From Streptomyces sp. SUK 48 (lineage in GTDB: Bacteria; Actinomycetota; Actinomycetes; Streptomycetales; Streptomycetaceae), in the NCBI RefSeq assembly GCF_009650765.1, contig NZ_CP045740.1, forward strand, positions 7,788,001-7,852,000: a stretch of DNA of 64,000 bases, in the 5' to 3' direction. The translations under genes were made by a program, and so were the position numbers. Of this stretch, positions 41,672-51,201 are shown in pieces (position 1 is the stretch's first letter; the number at the start of each line of letters is the position of its first letter). The notes under the pieces are model-generated. The model was not told the origin of the DNA, did not search any database, and was given only the letters and a program-made list of their open reading frames with translations.

Positions 41672-42298
41672 ATGAAGCTCACCAAGGAGCGCATCGTCGA
41701 CGCGGGCATGGCCGTCTTCGCGGAGGCCGGCTACCAGAACCTGTCCATGCGCCAGGTCGCCGACCGCCTCGACGCCCACGCCGGCAGCCTCTACTACCAC
41801 GTGCGCGGCAAGGAGGAACTGCTCGCTCTGCTGGCCGACCGGGTCTGCCGCCGCGCCCACGACGCGGGCACCGACGCCCTGGCCGCACTGCCGTCCACCG
41901 CCACCTGGCAGGACCGGGTCGAAGCCCAGGCCACCACCCTGCGCGCGGAGATCAAACAGCACCCCGGGGGCGCCCAACTCCTCGCCGAGAGCCCCGGCAT
42001 GCTCAGCACCGGCGCGTTCCTGCTGATGGAACGCCTGCTGCGCACCCTGCTCGACGGCGGACTTCCCGCCGCCCACTGCGGCATCGCCGCCGACACCCTG
42101 CTCAGCCACGTCACCGGGTTCGTGCTCCAGGAACAGAACCGGCCGGCCGCCCCGCCGACCGTCACCGCCGGTCAGTACGCCGATCTGCGCGAGCGATTCC
42201 CGCTCGTCATGGGCGACTTGATCCCGCGACTCAGCCACGGCGAGAAGTTCGTCCGCAGCATCCGCCTGCTCTGCACGGGCTTCACGGCGCTTCACTAG
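41672..42298 (+). CDS. TetR-family regulator (TetR_C type)
   Basis: 208 residues. Helix-turn-helix: KERIVDAGMAVFAEAGYQNLSMRQVADRLDAHAGSLYYHVRGKEELLALLADRV. The C-terminal part (TETR_C-like, LLDGGLPAAHCGIAADTLLSHVTGFVLQEQ) recalls Tn10-type TetR domains that bind small polycyclic ligands. It sits on duplicated operators, divergent from the membrane protein, the classical layout of a repressor and its transporter-like target. Its 3' end overlaps the SpoIIE gene by 17 bases. Confidence 0.9.
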   Translation: MKLTKERIVDAGMAVFAEAGYQNLSMRQVADRLDAHAGSLYYHVRGKEELLALLADRVCRRAHDAGTDALAALPSTATWQDRVEAQATTLRAEIKQHPGGAQLLAESPGMLSTGAFLLMERLLRTLLDGGLPAAHCGIAADTLLSHVTGFVLQEQNRPAAPPTVTAGQYADLRERFPLVMGDLIPRLSHGEKFVRSIRLLCTGFTALH

Positions 42299-44693
42299 CG
42301 GGCAGCCGCTGCTCGGTCCAGATGGTTTTGCCGCCGCCGGTGCGGCGGGTGCCCCAGCGGTCGCTGAGCCGGGCCACCAGGAGCAGTCCCCGGCCGCCTT
42401 CGTCGGTGGTCCGGGGGTGGCGCACATGCGGGGCCGCGCTGTTGCCGTCGGTGACCTCGCAGATCAGGCAGCGGTCCCGGATCAGCCGTACCTGAATGGT
42501 GCCGTGCGCGTACCGGATGGCGTTGGTGACCAGCTCGCTGACGATCATCTCGGTCGTGAACACGAGATCGGACAACCCCCAGCTGGCGAGCTGCCGTTCG
42601 GCCAGGGTACGCGCGGTGGCCACGATCGCCGGGTCGCTGGGGAAGGTCCAGGAGGCCAGCTGGTCGTCGTGCAGGGCGCGGGTCCGGGCGAGGAGGAGTA
42701 CGACGTTCTCCCCGGTCCGTCCGGACAGCTGCGCGTAGATCACCGCGTCGCACGCCTCCCGCACGCTCGGGTGCCGCTGTACCAGGACGCGGCGCAGCCG
42801 CGCGTCCTGCGCACCGTCCTGCGGCCCGCCGACCAGCCCCTCGGTGTAGAGGGCGATCAGGCTCCCCTCCGGCAGCTCGGTCTCCCATGTCTCGTAGGAC
42901 GGTCCGTCGACGCCCAGCGGCGGACCGCACGGCGCGTCGGCGGGTGCCACATGCCCGTCGGGCCCGACGAGCAGCGGCGCGGGATGTCCGGCGCGGGCCG
43001 TGACCAGGCGCCGGTTCACCGGGTCGTAGACCGCGTAGGCGCAGGTGGCGGTGGTGGGCCGGACCTCCAGCGGGTCGTTGGCGAGGGCCGGGTAGCCTTC
43101 CTCGGCGAGTTCGAGCACCAGGTCGCCCAGGTGCGCCAGGACCTCGTCGGGGGCCAGGTCCAGGGCGGCCAGGCTGTGGATCGCGGCGCGCAGCCGGCCC
43201 ATGCTCGCCACGGCGCGCATGCCGTGCCCCGCCACATCGCCGACCACCAGCGCGGTCCGCGCGCCGGACAGCGGGATGACGTCGTACCACGGGCCGCCCG
43301 CGTGCCCGGGCAGATAGCTGAACGCCGCCTCGACGGCGTTCTGCGCGGGCAGCCGGCCGGGCAGCAGGCTGTTCTGGAGGACGAGCGCGGCGGTGTGCTC
43401 GCGGGTGTAGCGGCGGGCGTTGTCCAGGCCCAGGGCGGTGTACGCGGCGAGTTCCGCGGCGATGGTCAGATCGCCGTCGTCGAACGGCGCGGCGGTCACG
43501 GAACGGTAGAAACCGGCCATGCCGAGCACCACCCCGCGGGCGGTCAGTGGCACCACCATCATCGAGTGCACCCGCCCGGCGCGCATACGCTCGGCGCGCA
43601 GCGGATCGTGCGCCAGCCATTCCCCGTCCTCGACCTCCCGGATCAGCCGGGGCCGCAGATCGGCCAGGCACTGGGTGAGCGGCGTCGGAAAGCGGTACGA
43701 GGCCCGCTCACCGACGGCGTAGGCGGGCTGAAGTCCGGCGGCCCCGATGGTGCGGAACGCGGTGCGGCAGAAGGTCGTCTCGGGGGGCACCGGACCGGGC
43801 TCGGGTGCCTCGCCCCGGTGGACGGAGTCGAGCACGTCCACGCTGACGGCGTCGGCCACACGGCCCACCGCGGTCTCGGCCAGTTCCTCCGCGGTGCGCG
43901 CCAGATCGAGGGTCGTGCCGATGCGCGTGCTGGCGTCGTTGAGGAGTTCCAGGCGGGCCCGGTACCGGTGGCGCTCGGTGATGTCGATGGCCAGCGTCGC
44001 CACGCCGAGGGGCTCTCCTCCGGGGCCGCACAGCCGGAAGGCCGACAGGGAGAACGTGTGTTCGCCGTGGGGGTCGGCGGGCGGGTACCCGGGCTGGACG
44101 AAGTCGATGACGGGCTCGCCCGTGCCCAGGACCTCCCGCAGCAGGCGCTCGGTGGTGTCGGTCACCAAGGTCGGCGCGACCTCACGGGCCGGTCTCCCGA
44201 CGACGCCCTCGGCGGGAACGCCGCGCATCCCGGGCGAGGCGATGTTGAACCGCATCAGGCGCAGGTCGGTGTCGAGGACGTGCAGTCCGACCGGTGACTC
44301 GGTCAGCAGCGCGTCGAGGATCGCCCGGTCGAACGCGCACGGGCAGGTGTCGCGCGCGGGGGTGAGGAAGACGGCCCATGCCGCCCGGCCCCCGGCGGTC
44401 CGGTGGGGGCACATCCACCATGCGACCTCCACGGGCGGCCCGGACCGGCCGCGCAGGCGCACCCGGCAGCCGTCGCAAGCGGGCGGGGCGTGGGGGAGAC
44501 CCGCCCCCTCGGCCGGTTCCGGCCGGACGAGGAGCGACGACAGGGGCCGTCCCACCATGTCCTCGGACCGGTGGCCGAGCAGCCGCTCCGCCTCCGGGCT
44601 CCACTCGGTGATCGTCTCGTCGGCGGCCAGGAGAATCCTGGCCCGCGGGGTCACCGGTACGTCGCCGCTCCGCCCCGCGTCCGCCGTGGTCAT
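42282..44693 (-). CDS. PAS-PAS-GAF-SpoIIE phosphatase with HATPase_c domain
   Basis: 803 residues. PAS-like segment with ADETITEWSPEAERLLGHRSEDMVG (about 28-50), a second PAS around 125-235 (TDLRLMRFNIASPGMRGVPAEGVVGR), GAF about 250-415, SpoIIE/PP2C phosphatase about 430-650 with GDVAGHGMRAVASMG, and a C-terminal anti-sigma-type ATPase domain with ELVTNAIRYAHG and DEGGRGLLLVARLSDRWG. Such proteins both phosphorylate and dephosphorylate anti-anti-sigma factors in response to ligand or redox signals. No partner sigma/antagonist genes are adjacent, so the target lies elsewhere. Confidence 0.92.
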   Translation of the reverse strand: MTTADAGRSGDVPVTPRARILLAADETITEWSPEAERLLGHRSEDMVGRPLSSLLVRPEPAEGAGLPHAPPACDGCRVRLRGRSGPPVEVAWWMCPHRTAGGRAAWAVFLTPARDTCPCAFDRAILDALLTESPVGLHVLDTDLRLMRFNIASPGMRGVPAEGVVGRPAREVAPTLVTDTTERLLREVLGTGEPVIDFVQPGYPPADPHGEHTFSLSAFRLCGPGGEPLGVATLAIDITERHRYRARLELLNDASTRIGTTLDLARTAEELAETAVGRVADAVSVDVLDSVHRGEAPEPGPVPPETTFCRTAFRTIGAAGLQPAYAVGERASYRFPTPLTQCLADLRPRLIREVEDGEWLAHDPLRAERMRAGRVHSMMVVPLTARGVVLGMAGFYRSVTAAPFDDGDLTIAAELAAYTALGLDNARRYTREHTAALVLQNSLLPGRLPAQNAVEAAFSYLPGHAGGPWYDVIPLSGARTALVVGDVAGHGMRAVASMGRLRAAIHSLAALDLAPDEVLAHLGDLVLELAEEGYPALANDPLEVRPTTATCAYAVYDPVNRRLVTARAGHPAPLLVGPDGHVAPADAPCGPPLGVDGPSYETWETELPEGSLIALYTEGLVGGPQDGAQDARLRRVLVQRHPSVREACDAVIYAQLSGRTGENVVLLLARTRALHDDQLASWTFPSDPAIVATARTLAERQLASWGLSDLVFTTEMIVSELVTNAIRYAHGTIQVRLIRDRCLICEVTDGNSAAPHVRHPRTTDEGGRGLLLVARLSDRWGTRRTGGGKTIWTEQRLPASEAP

Positions 44694-44926
44694 GGCAACC
44701 CTCCCGTCCCGGAGGAGGCCGGCGTCACCCGCTCGTCGTCCACGTCCAGGGTGGCAGACGAACGGGCCGCCCGCTCGGTGTCACCGGCGGTGACGCCGGC
44801 CGCTCGCCCAGGTCGGATGCCGGGGCGTCCGTACGCTGCGACGACATCAGGCCGACTATGCGTGACAGCCGCCGCGCGCACCGCAACCGCCCATAGGGTC
44901 GGGCCAGTTGACGGGAAGGAAACGAG

Positions 44927-45409
44927 ATGTCCCTTGACCTGGCCGAGCTGACGCGTTTTGGCCGTGCGCTGGAGGAGGCGCACGCGCTGCTGGAGACCGA
45001 CCGCAAGCGCCTTGAGCAGCAGTGCGAACGGAACTCGTACGCCGATGCCACGGCGGGCAGTCCGACACAGACGCTGTACGGCGTCACGCTGCTGTCCGGG
45101 GCCATGTCCCAGGCGCTCACCCGGGTCGCCCTGGCCGCCGGCTACACCTCTCTCGGCATGGACAGGCGGGCCGAACACGAGCTGGTCACGGCGCGGATGT
45201 ACCCGGTGGGCTTCCCGTCCGGTGCGGACCGCATGGCGCGTCCGCTGGGCGAAGCCACCGTACAGGCCATGGAATTGATCCGGGACCTCGGCTTCTTCGA
45301 GGCGGAGATCTCCATCGCGGTCGACGTGGCCCTCGCCGCCCCGCAGGCGACCTACCCGCCGGCCGACTGGGACGCGTACGGGCGGCAGCGGCGCACCTGG
45401 ACCGAATGA
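44927..45409 (+). CDS. Hypothetical protein
   Basis: 160 residues, mostly alpha-helical, with no signal peptide or membrane segment and no motif that I recognise. It starts ATG 44927 after GGAAGGAAACGAG. The sequence (LAELTRFGRALEEAHALLETDRKRLEQQCERNSY, then LYGVTLLSGAMSQALTRVALAAG) suggests a small helical bundle. Flanked by the SpoIIE phosphatase and a P450. The 233-base gap before it holds nothing obvious. Confidence 0.75.
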   Translation: MSLDLAELTRFGRALEEAHALLETDRKRLEQQCERNSYADATAGSPTQTLYGVTLLSGAMSQALTRVALAAGYTSLGMDRRAEHELVTARMYPVGFPSGADRMARPLGEATVQAMELIRDLGFFEAEISIAVDVALAAPQATYPPADWDAYGRQRRTWTE

Positions 45410-45443
45410 CGCGCCACCGGCCGTCCCGGGGCCACGGTGCCGG

Positions 45444-46673
45444 TCAGACGGCGGATACGGGCGTGAAACGCACCGGCAGGCTACGCGGTCCGCGGGTGAA
45501 GACGCCTTCCTCGACCGGCTCGAACCCGTCCGCGAGACGTATGTCGGGCATGGCGTCCAGCAGTTGGCCGACGCCGGTCTCGACCTCCGCCCGGGCGAGC
45601 AGCGCGCCGACGCAGAAGTGCCGGCCGAGCGCGAAGGCGACGTGGTCGGCGGCGGCGGAGAAGGCGGTCGCGGTGGTCAGGTCGTCGCGGAAGAGGTCGA
45701 AGCGGTCGGGGTCGCGGTAGCGGCTCTCGTCGCGGTTCGCGGCGCCGATCAGGCAGGTGACGGTGGCGCTCGCGGGAACGGTGCCGCCGCTGAGCGTCAC
45801 CTCGGTCGCGCACTGCCGCATGATCATGTGCACGGGCGGGGTGTACCGCAGAGTCTCGGCGAGGGCCCGCGGGATCAGGCCGCGGTCCGCGCGGACGGCG
45901 GCGAGCTGGCCGGGGTGGCGCAGCAGGTTCGCGAAGATGCCGGCCACCGCCTTGTCGGTGGTCTCGCCGCCGGCGGCGAGCAGCAGGCTGCAGAACGCCT
46001 TGATGTCCTCGTCGCTCATCCGCACCCCGTCGACCTCGGCGGCGCACAGCGTGGACAGCAGATCCTCACCCGGATGCGCGCGGCGGTCCCGGATGACCGG
46101 CAGCATGTACGCGGCGAACTCGGCACGGGTCCGCTCGCCCGCCGCGGCCACCTCCGGGTCGCCCGAGAGGTTGCCGAGGAACGCGATGACGGACGTGTAC
46201 CAGCGGTGGAAGCGCGCGTGGTCCGCCCTGTCGAGGCCCAGCATGTCGGCGATCACCTGGACCGGGAAGCGGGTGGCGTAGTCGCCGACCAGGTCGGCGG
46301 AGCCGGAGTGACGGAAGGCGTCGATCAGTTCGCGGGAGTTGCGCTCGATGACGGGCAGGAACTTCTCCCGGAGGCCGGCGCCGCGGAAGGCCGGGGCGAC
46401 GAGGGCTCGCCGCACGGCGTGCTCACGGCCGCCGAGCTGGAGGATCGTCCTGCCGTGCACGGGCTCGAGCTGCCAGTCGTAGTTGCCGGTGGTGAACTCC
46501 CCGTCCTTGTCCTTGAAGACGCGCTCGACGTCCTCGTAGCGCGAGACGAGGTAACTCCGTGTCGCCTCGTGCCAGAGCAGGGGAGCGGTGTCGCGCATCA
46601 GGCGGTACGCCGGATAGGGGTCCGCGGCGAACGCGGGCGAGAGGATGTCGGGCACCTGCCGCGCGGTGGACAT
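45444..46673 (-). CDS. Cytochrome P450
   Basis: 409 residues from ATG 46673 (GGGAG upstream; the frame extends to 46877). I-helix LLLAAGGETTDKAVAG (acid-Thr pair), ExxR in ETLRY, and haem-binding FALGRHFCVGALLA with the proximal Cys. Length and soluble form fit actinobacterial class I CYPs that need a ferredoxin partner, none of which is adjacent. Substrate unknown. Confidence 0.93.
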   Translation of the reverse strand: MSTARQVPDILSPAFAADPYPAYRLMRDTAPLLWHEATRSYLVSRYEDVERVFKDKDGEFTTGNYDWQLEPVHGRTILQLGGREHAVRRALVAPAFRGAGLREKFLPVIERNSRELIDAFRHSGSADLVGDYATRFPVQVIADMLGLDRADHARFHRWYTSVIAFLGNLSGDPEVAAAGERTRAEFAAYMLPVIRDRRAHPGEDLLSTLCAAEVDGVRMSDEDIKAFCSLLLAAGGETTDKAVAGIFANLLRHPGQLAAVRADRGLIPRALAETLRYTPPVHMIMRQCATEVTLSGGTVPASATVTCLIGAANRDESRYRDPDRFDLFRDDLTTATAFSAAADHVAFALGRHFCVGALLARAEVETGVGQLLDAMPDIRLADGFEPVEEGVFTRGPRSLPVRFTPVSAV

Positions 46674-46875
46674 GGGGGCTCCCTCGGATGCGGTGACCGG
46701 CTTATGACACAAGCCGCACCGGCAGCCGGTCAAGGACGCCTCGGCACGCGGGGCGGTGGCACCGGGTGTCCGGGGGAGCGGACAGCACGGCCGGGAGCAG
46801 CGCCTTCCTCCGTTTGCGGCGTGGTGTGCGGCGGGGTTCAGTGAGTACCCCGGGGAATCCAGCCAGGAGGATCCC

Positions 46876-47046
46876 ATGTCGCACCATCACCACAAGTCCA
46901 ATGAGCAGGTCGAGGGAAACCCGGACACCGGGCACGGGCGCGGTATGCCGCGGCGGCCCGACGAGGCGGAACTCGCCGAGCGCACCCGCGAGGACCGGCG
47001 GGACGTGAAGAAAGAGCAGGCCGAGATGGAACGCGAGGAGGACTGA
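46876..47046 (+). CDS. Small hydrophilic protein, His-rich N-terminus
   Basis: 56 residues from ATG 46876 with a perfect AGGAGG site. Begins MSHHHHKSNEQ and is rich in charged residues (RTREDRRDVKKEQAEMEREED), so probably disordered or a single helix. Similar short proteins are common in Streptomyces with no known role. It lies 54 bases before bL37 and may share its transcript. Confidence 0.7.
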   Translation: MSHHHHKSNEQVEGNPDTGHGRGMPRRPDEAELAERTREDRRDVKKEQAEMEREED

Positions 47047-47100
47047 CGGTCCCCGTCCGCACGCGTTCTCGCACCGTTACCCACCGTCCAGGAGGTCTCC

Positions 47101-47178
47101 ATGTCGTCGAAGCGACGCCGGAAGAAGAAGGCGCGACGCAACCATGCCGCCAATCACGGCAAGCGCCCCCAGTCCTGA
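47101..47178 (+). CDS. Ribosomal protein bL37
   Basis: A 25-residue basic protein, MSSKRRRKKKARRNHAANHG followed by KRPQS, preceded by AGGAGG 6 bases before the ATG. It matches the actinobacterial large-subunit protein bL37 first seen in mycobacterial ribosome structures (same KKRxRR...ANHGKRP pattern). Too short for normal gene calling but strongly supported by sequence. A strong hairpin terminator follows. Confidence 0.9.
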   Translation: MSSKRRRKKKARRNHAANHGKRPQS

Positions 47179-47219
47179 GGGCCCGACCGCATGTCGTGAG
47201 GACTCGATCGCATAGAGAC

Positions 47220-47248
47220 GGGCGCCGGCACCCTTCGGGCCGGCGCCC
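47220..47248 (+). terminator. 10-bp hairpin terminator after bL37
   Basis: GGGCGCCGGC (47220-47229) pairs with GCCGGCGCCC (47239-47248), followed by TCCTTTG. It lies 40 bases past bL37 and 40 before the convergent transporter stop, so it may serve both strands. Confidence 0.8.
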
Positions 47249-47287
47249 TCCTTTGCGCGCGGGTTCCTGGACGGCCCGGCGGCGGCT

Positions 47288-48829
47288 CTAGACGGCGCGT
47301 GGCGGGCCGTCCTCCGCCAGCAGATACAGCTCCCGCGAGGTGCTGATCAGTTCCTGTTCCTCCTGCCGGGAACCGACCATCGGCCGCGATCCGTTCAGCG
47401 GCATCTGGGCCGACTCCGGGAGGAACCGCACCGTGAGCAGACCGATGGCACCGGCGAGCATCAGGTAGTAGGCGGGCGCCAGATTGTCGCCGGTGACATT
47501 GACCAGCGCCTCGGTGACCAGCGGTGTCGTACCGCCGAACGCGGCCACCGCGACGTTGAAGCCGATTCCCATGGCGGCATAGCGCACCGCCGTCGGGAAC
47601 AGGGCGGGCAGGGTGGCCGCGCTGGGCGCCGCGAAGCACGCCAGCAGGGTGGCGAGGATCAGCATCCCGAACAGCGGAAGCCAGGTCCCCCCGCGCGTGA
47701 TCATCAGGAACGACGGGACCGCGAGGACGATCATGGCGGCGGCGCTCACCGCGTAGACGGGGCGCCGGCCGACGCGGTCGCTGAGCCGGCCGATGAACGT
47801 GATCAGCAGCACGATCCACAGCATGCCGATGAGGACCAGCAGGTCGGCGAAGGTGGCGGAGCGGTGCAGGTCCTCGGTCAGATAGGTGGGCATGAACCCG
47901 GTCACCATGTAATTGGTGACGTTGTAGAGCAGCACGATGCCCATGCACAGCAGCAGCTCACGCCAGTGCCTGCCGATGATGTCCTTGAACTCGCCGCGCA
48001 CCGAGCCTTGGGCGAGGCTCTTCTCGTGCTCGTCCAGCTGCTGCTGGAAGGCCGGGGACTCCTCCAGCCTGAGCCGGATGTACAGGCCGATGGCGCCGAG
48101 CGGACCGGCGATCAGGAACGGCACGCGCCAGCCCCAGGAGAGCATCTCCGCATCGCTCAGCGTCAGGTTCAGCACGGTGACCAGGGCGGAGCCGAGCGCG
48201 TAGCCGACGAAGGTGCCGAAGTCGAGCCAGCTGGAGAGGAAGCCCCGGCGGCGGTCGGGCGCGTACTCGGAGACGAACGTGGAGGCTCCGCCGTACTCGC
48301 CCCCGGTCGAGAAGCCCTGCACCATCCGGGCGATCAGCAGCAGTACCGGAGCCGCGACACCGATGGTCGTGTAGCCGGGGATCAGGCCGATGGAGAAGGT
48401 GCCGGCCGCCATCATGATCATGGTGGTGGCCAGCACCTTCTGCCGGCCGACCCGGTCCCCGAGCGGCCCGAAGACGAGCCCGCCGAGCGGTCGCACCACG
48501 AAGGCGGCGGCGAACGTCGCGAACGACGAGATCAGCTGGGCGGTCGGCGAGGCCGACGGGAAGAACACCTTGCCGATGATCGCGGCCAGGTAGCTGTAGA
48601 TGCCGAAGTCGAACCACTCCATGCAGTTGCCCAGGGCGGAGGCGCCGACCGCGCGCCGCAGCAGCGGGCCCTCGACGACCTGGATGTCGTCCTCGCGGAA
48701 GGCCCGTTTGTTGCGGCGCAGCCGCCGGGTCAGCTCCTCCCGTACCTGTCGTGGCATCTCCACGACGGACTTCGGCAGCCTGGTGTTCCGGAGCGGGCCG
48801 GTGGGCCCTTCGGACGTCGCATCACTCAC
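47288..48829 (-). CDS. MFS transporter, metabolite:H+ symporter (ProP/MhpT-like)
   Basis: 513 residues, 12 helices after a charged 60-residue N-terminal tail. Motifs: GNCMEWFDFGIYSYLAAIIGKVFFPS (TM1, MHS-type), GPLGDRVGRQKVL in loop 2-3, and GGEYGGASTFVSEYAPDRRRGFLSSWLDFGTF. These match the metabolite:H+ symporter family (ProP, KgtP, CitA). Likely substrates are organic acids or compatible solutes; the sequence alone does not decide. It stands alone between bL37 and an ABC transporter. Confidence 0.88.
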   Translation of the reverse strand: MSDATSEGPTGPLRNTRLPKSVVEMPRQVREELTRRLRRNKRAFREDDIQVVEGPLLRRAVGASALGNCMEWFDFGIYSYLAAIIGKVFFPSASPTAQLISSFATFAAAFVVRPLGGLVFGPLGDRVGRQKVLATTMIMMAAGTFSIGLIPGYTTIGVAAPVLLLIARMVQGFSTGGEYGGASTFVSEYAPDRRRGFLSSWLDFGTFVGYALGSALVTVLNLTLSDAEMLSWGWRVPFLIAGPLGAIGLYIRLRLEESPAFQQQLDEHEKSLAQGSVRGEFKDIIGRHWRELLLCMGIVLLYNVTNYMVTGFMPTYLTEDLHRSATFADLLVLIGMLWIVLLITFIGRLSDRVGRRPVYAVSAAAMIVLAVPSFLMITRGGTWLPLFGMLILATLLACFAAPSAATLPALFPTAVRYAAMGIGFNVAVAAFGGTTPLVTEALVNVTGDNLAPAYYLMLAGAIGLLTVRFLPESAQMPLNGSRPMVGSRQEEQELISTSRELYLLAEDGPPRAV

Positions 48830-48961
48830 GCGGCAGTCAGCCCTTCGCCGTCGGCAGGATCACCCACCGCATCCTGTGCCCGTGCCACGGCAGCGCGCAC
48901 GCTGGGACGTCCGTCCGGGCGTACGGTGCGTCCGTGGCTCGTGTGACCCGTAAGGGCCGGG

Positions 48962-50953
48962 TCATGCGGGGTCCGCGACGATGGGCCCGGCGGGCTTCGG
49001 GACGGTGGCCGCGGGCGCGTACTGGGCGGCCTGGGCGGCGAACATGGCGGCGTAGCGGCCCCGCGCGGCGACGAGTTCGTCGTGCGTGCCCTGCTCGACG
49101 AGGCGTCCCGCGTCGAGCACGTGGATCCGGTCGGCGTGGCGGACCCCGGACATGCGGTGGGTGACCAGGACGACGGCCCGGTTCGGGGCGGCGAGGCGGC
49201 GGATGCGGTCGAACGCCTCGATCTCGGCCTCGGGGTCGAGCGCGGAGGTGGGCTCGTCGACGATGAGGATGTTCTCCGCCTGTGCGGTCGAGCCGCGCCA
49301 GTGGGTGCGGGCCAGGCCGATCTTCTGCCATTCGCCGCCGGAGAGTTCGATGGCGCCGCGGAACACGCGGGCCAGCAGGCTGCGCAGGCCGTCGGGGAGC
49401 TTGGCGACGACGGGGCCCGCGCCGGCGTAGTCGACCGACGCTCGCAGGCCCTCGGGTGTGACGGCGTGGGCGGGCCGTCCGAGCCGGATGTTCATCCCGG
49501 CGGTCACGGGCCAGCGCTGGAAGTCCTGGGTGAGCAGACTGACGCGTTCGAAGACCTGTGAGCGGTCGAGTCCGGCGAGGTCGGCCCGGCCCCAGCGCAG
49601 GGTGCCGGTCTGGGGGAGCAGCAGCCCCGAGAGGATCTTCATCAGCGTGCTCTTGCCGGAGCCGTTCTCGCCCACCACGGCGGTGACCGAGCCCATCGGC
49701 AGGGTCAGCGACACCTGGTCCAGGGCAGGCGTGTCACGGTCGGGGTAGCGGTAGCCGACGCGGTCCAGGACGACCTCCCCGACCCGCTCGGGGACCGGGT
49801 CGCCGCCCGAGGGAATGACCCGTCGCGCGGCCTGGTCCAGGAACCGGCCGTGATCGCGGACGTAGAGGGATTCCTCGTGCAGCTGGTTGACGTTCATGAC
49901 CAGCGCGCCGAGGCTCGCCGATCCGGTGCGGACCGCGATCACGGCGGTGCCCGCGAGGGCGAGGCTCATCTGACCGGCCGTGATCAGCCAGAACATGGTC
50001 CCGTAGGTGGCGGCCATGGCGAGGCCCGACAGCGCGGAGGCGACCCATTCGGTCAGGGCCTTGCTGGAGGCGAGGCGCTCCTGTTCCGCCTCGGCGCTCT
50101 CGGCCATGCGCTGGTAGCGGCCGAGGAGGAAGGCGCCGACGGCGTGCAGGCGGACCTCCTGGGCGGCGGTGCGCTCGGTGAGCAGGCTGCCGATGAGGCG
50201 GCTCGCGCGGACGTGCTCGATCCAGCTCATCACCGATACGTAGCGCTCCTGGGCCACGCGCATGGCGCCCCATCCGCGCGGAGCCGCGATGAGGATCAGC
50301 ATGGGCAGCAGGAGGGGGTGCAGCACGGTGAGGACGCCGGCGGTGGTGATCAGGGAGATGAGTCCGTTCAGCGCGGCGACGCAGGCGCCGATCATGCGGC
50401 GGGCCGCGCTGGGGCCGTGTTCGGCGACGTCCACGAGCCGCCGGAAGTCGGGGTCGTCGATCGCCTCCAGCTCGACGCCCGCGGCGGCGGTCAGGTACTG
50501 GGTGGTGGCGATCCGCTCGACCTTGGGTTCCAGGCGGCCCGCGCGCGAGGTGGACCACGCGGAGAGGGCGGAGTTGACGACGGCGACGGCGGCGGCGGCC
50601 AGCAGACCGGGTAACAGCGCGTGCAGCCGATGGGCGGCGGTGCCGCCGCCGGCGAGCAGGGCGTGCATCACGGCGTTGACGGCGAGCAGGTTCACGGCGG
50701 CGGCGATGCCCTGGCCGATCTCGCCGGCCGCCACGGCGAGCAGCGCGCGCCGGTCGGCCTGCCACGCCATGCGCAGCGTGGCCCCGACGAGGCCGGGCAT
50801 GGAGCGCAGCGCGGACATCATGGTCAGGTCCAGCCCCGCGTGCTCGTACTGCGACCAGCCCAGGTCGTAGCGCAGCGGGCCGCCGAACAGCTCCTGCTCG
50901 GCGTCGGAGACCCGGGGCTCCGCCATCTTCACCGGTCCGAAGAACCTCTTCAC
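48962..50953 (-). CDS. ABC half-transporter, fused TMD-NBD
   Basis: 663 residues from GTG 50953 (GGGAGG upstream); the frame extends further 5' without support. The N-terminal half has about six helices. The C-terminal ATPase has Walker A GENGSGKST, signature LSGGEWQKIGLAR, Walker B ILIVDEPTSALD and switch His in VTHRMSG. GEWQK in place of the usual GQRQR is typical of lantibiotic/peptide and related exporters. It is probably a homodimeric exporter. No peptide or lantibiotic gene is adjacent, so substrate is unknown. Confidence 0.9.
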   Translation of the reverse strand: MKRFFGPVKMAEPRVSDAEQELFGGPLRYDLGWSQYEHAGLDLTMMSALRSMPGLVGATLRMAWQADRRALLAVAAGEIGQGIAAAVNLLAVNAVMHALLAGGGTAAHRLHALLPGLLAAAAVAVVNSALSAWSTSRAGRLEPKVERIATTQYLTAAAGVELEAIDDPDFRRLVDVAEHGPSAARRMIGACVAALNGLISLITTAGVLTVLHPLLLPMLILIAAPRGWGAMRVAQERYVSVMSWIEHVRASRLIGSLLTERTAAQEVRLHAVGAFLLGRYQRMAESAEAEQERLASSKALTEWVASALSGLAMAATYGTMFWLITAGQMSLALAGTAVIAVRTGSASLGALVMNVNQLHEESLYVRDHGRFLDQAARRVIPSGGDPVPERVGEVVLDRVGYRYPDRDTPALDQVSLTLPMGSVTAVVGENGSGKSTLMKILSGLLLPQTGTLRWGRADLAGLDRSQVFERVSLLTQDFQRWPVTAGMNIRLGRPAHAVTPEGLRASVDYAGAGPVVAKLPDGLRSLLARVFRGAIELSGGEWQKIGLARTHWRGSTAQAENILIVDEPTSALDPEAEIEAFDRIRRLAAPNRAVVLVTHRMSGVRHADRIHVLDAGRLVEQGTHDELVAARGRYAAMFAAQAAQYAPAATVPKPAGPIVADPA

Positions 50954-51072
50954 AGGACGCCTCCCGAGGTGACCCAGTTCGGTGCCCGGTATGACGGGCG
51001 TGGGTGAGCATGGGGAAGATAGCGCCGGTGGGTGGTGGTCCGTCGGGATTTTTCCGGTGGAGGTACCCGGAA

Positions 51073-51113
51073 CGGTGCATGGTGCGCGGTGCATGGTGCA
51101 CGCTGCGCGGTGC
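51073..51113. repeat. 14-bp imperfect tandem repeats upstream of the ABC transporter
   Basis: CGGTGCATGGTGC occurs at 51073-51085 and 51087-51099, followed by a diverged third unit to 51113. Phase is 14 bp. It lies about 120-160 bases upstream of the GTG start and could be a regulator array or simple slippage. Confidence 0.7.
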
Positions 51114-51201
51114 TTCGAGCCGGTACGGCTCCGCATGACGGCCGGTACCGGTCGTGGCCCGCGCGCGGGGCGGATACGCGAGTGCGCGCGGGCCTCGGGG
51201 T

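Noticed and set aside
48837..49331. Arg-rich open frame on the - strand upstream of the MFS gene
   Set aside because: Overlaps the ABC ATPase in another frame and has no ribosome site or recognisable domain.
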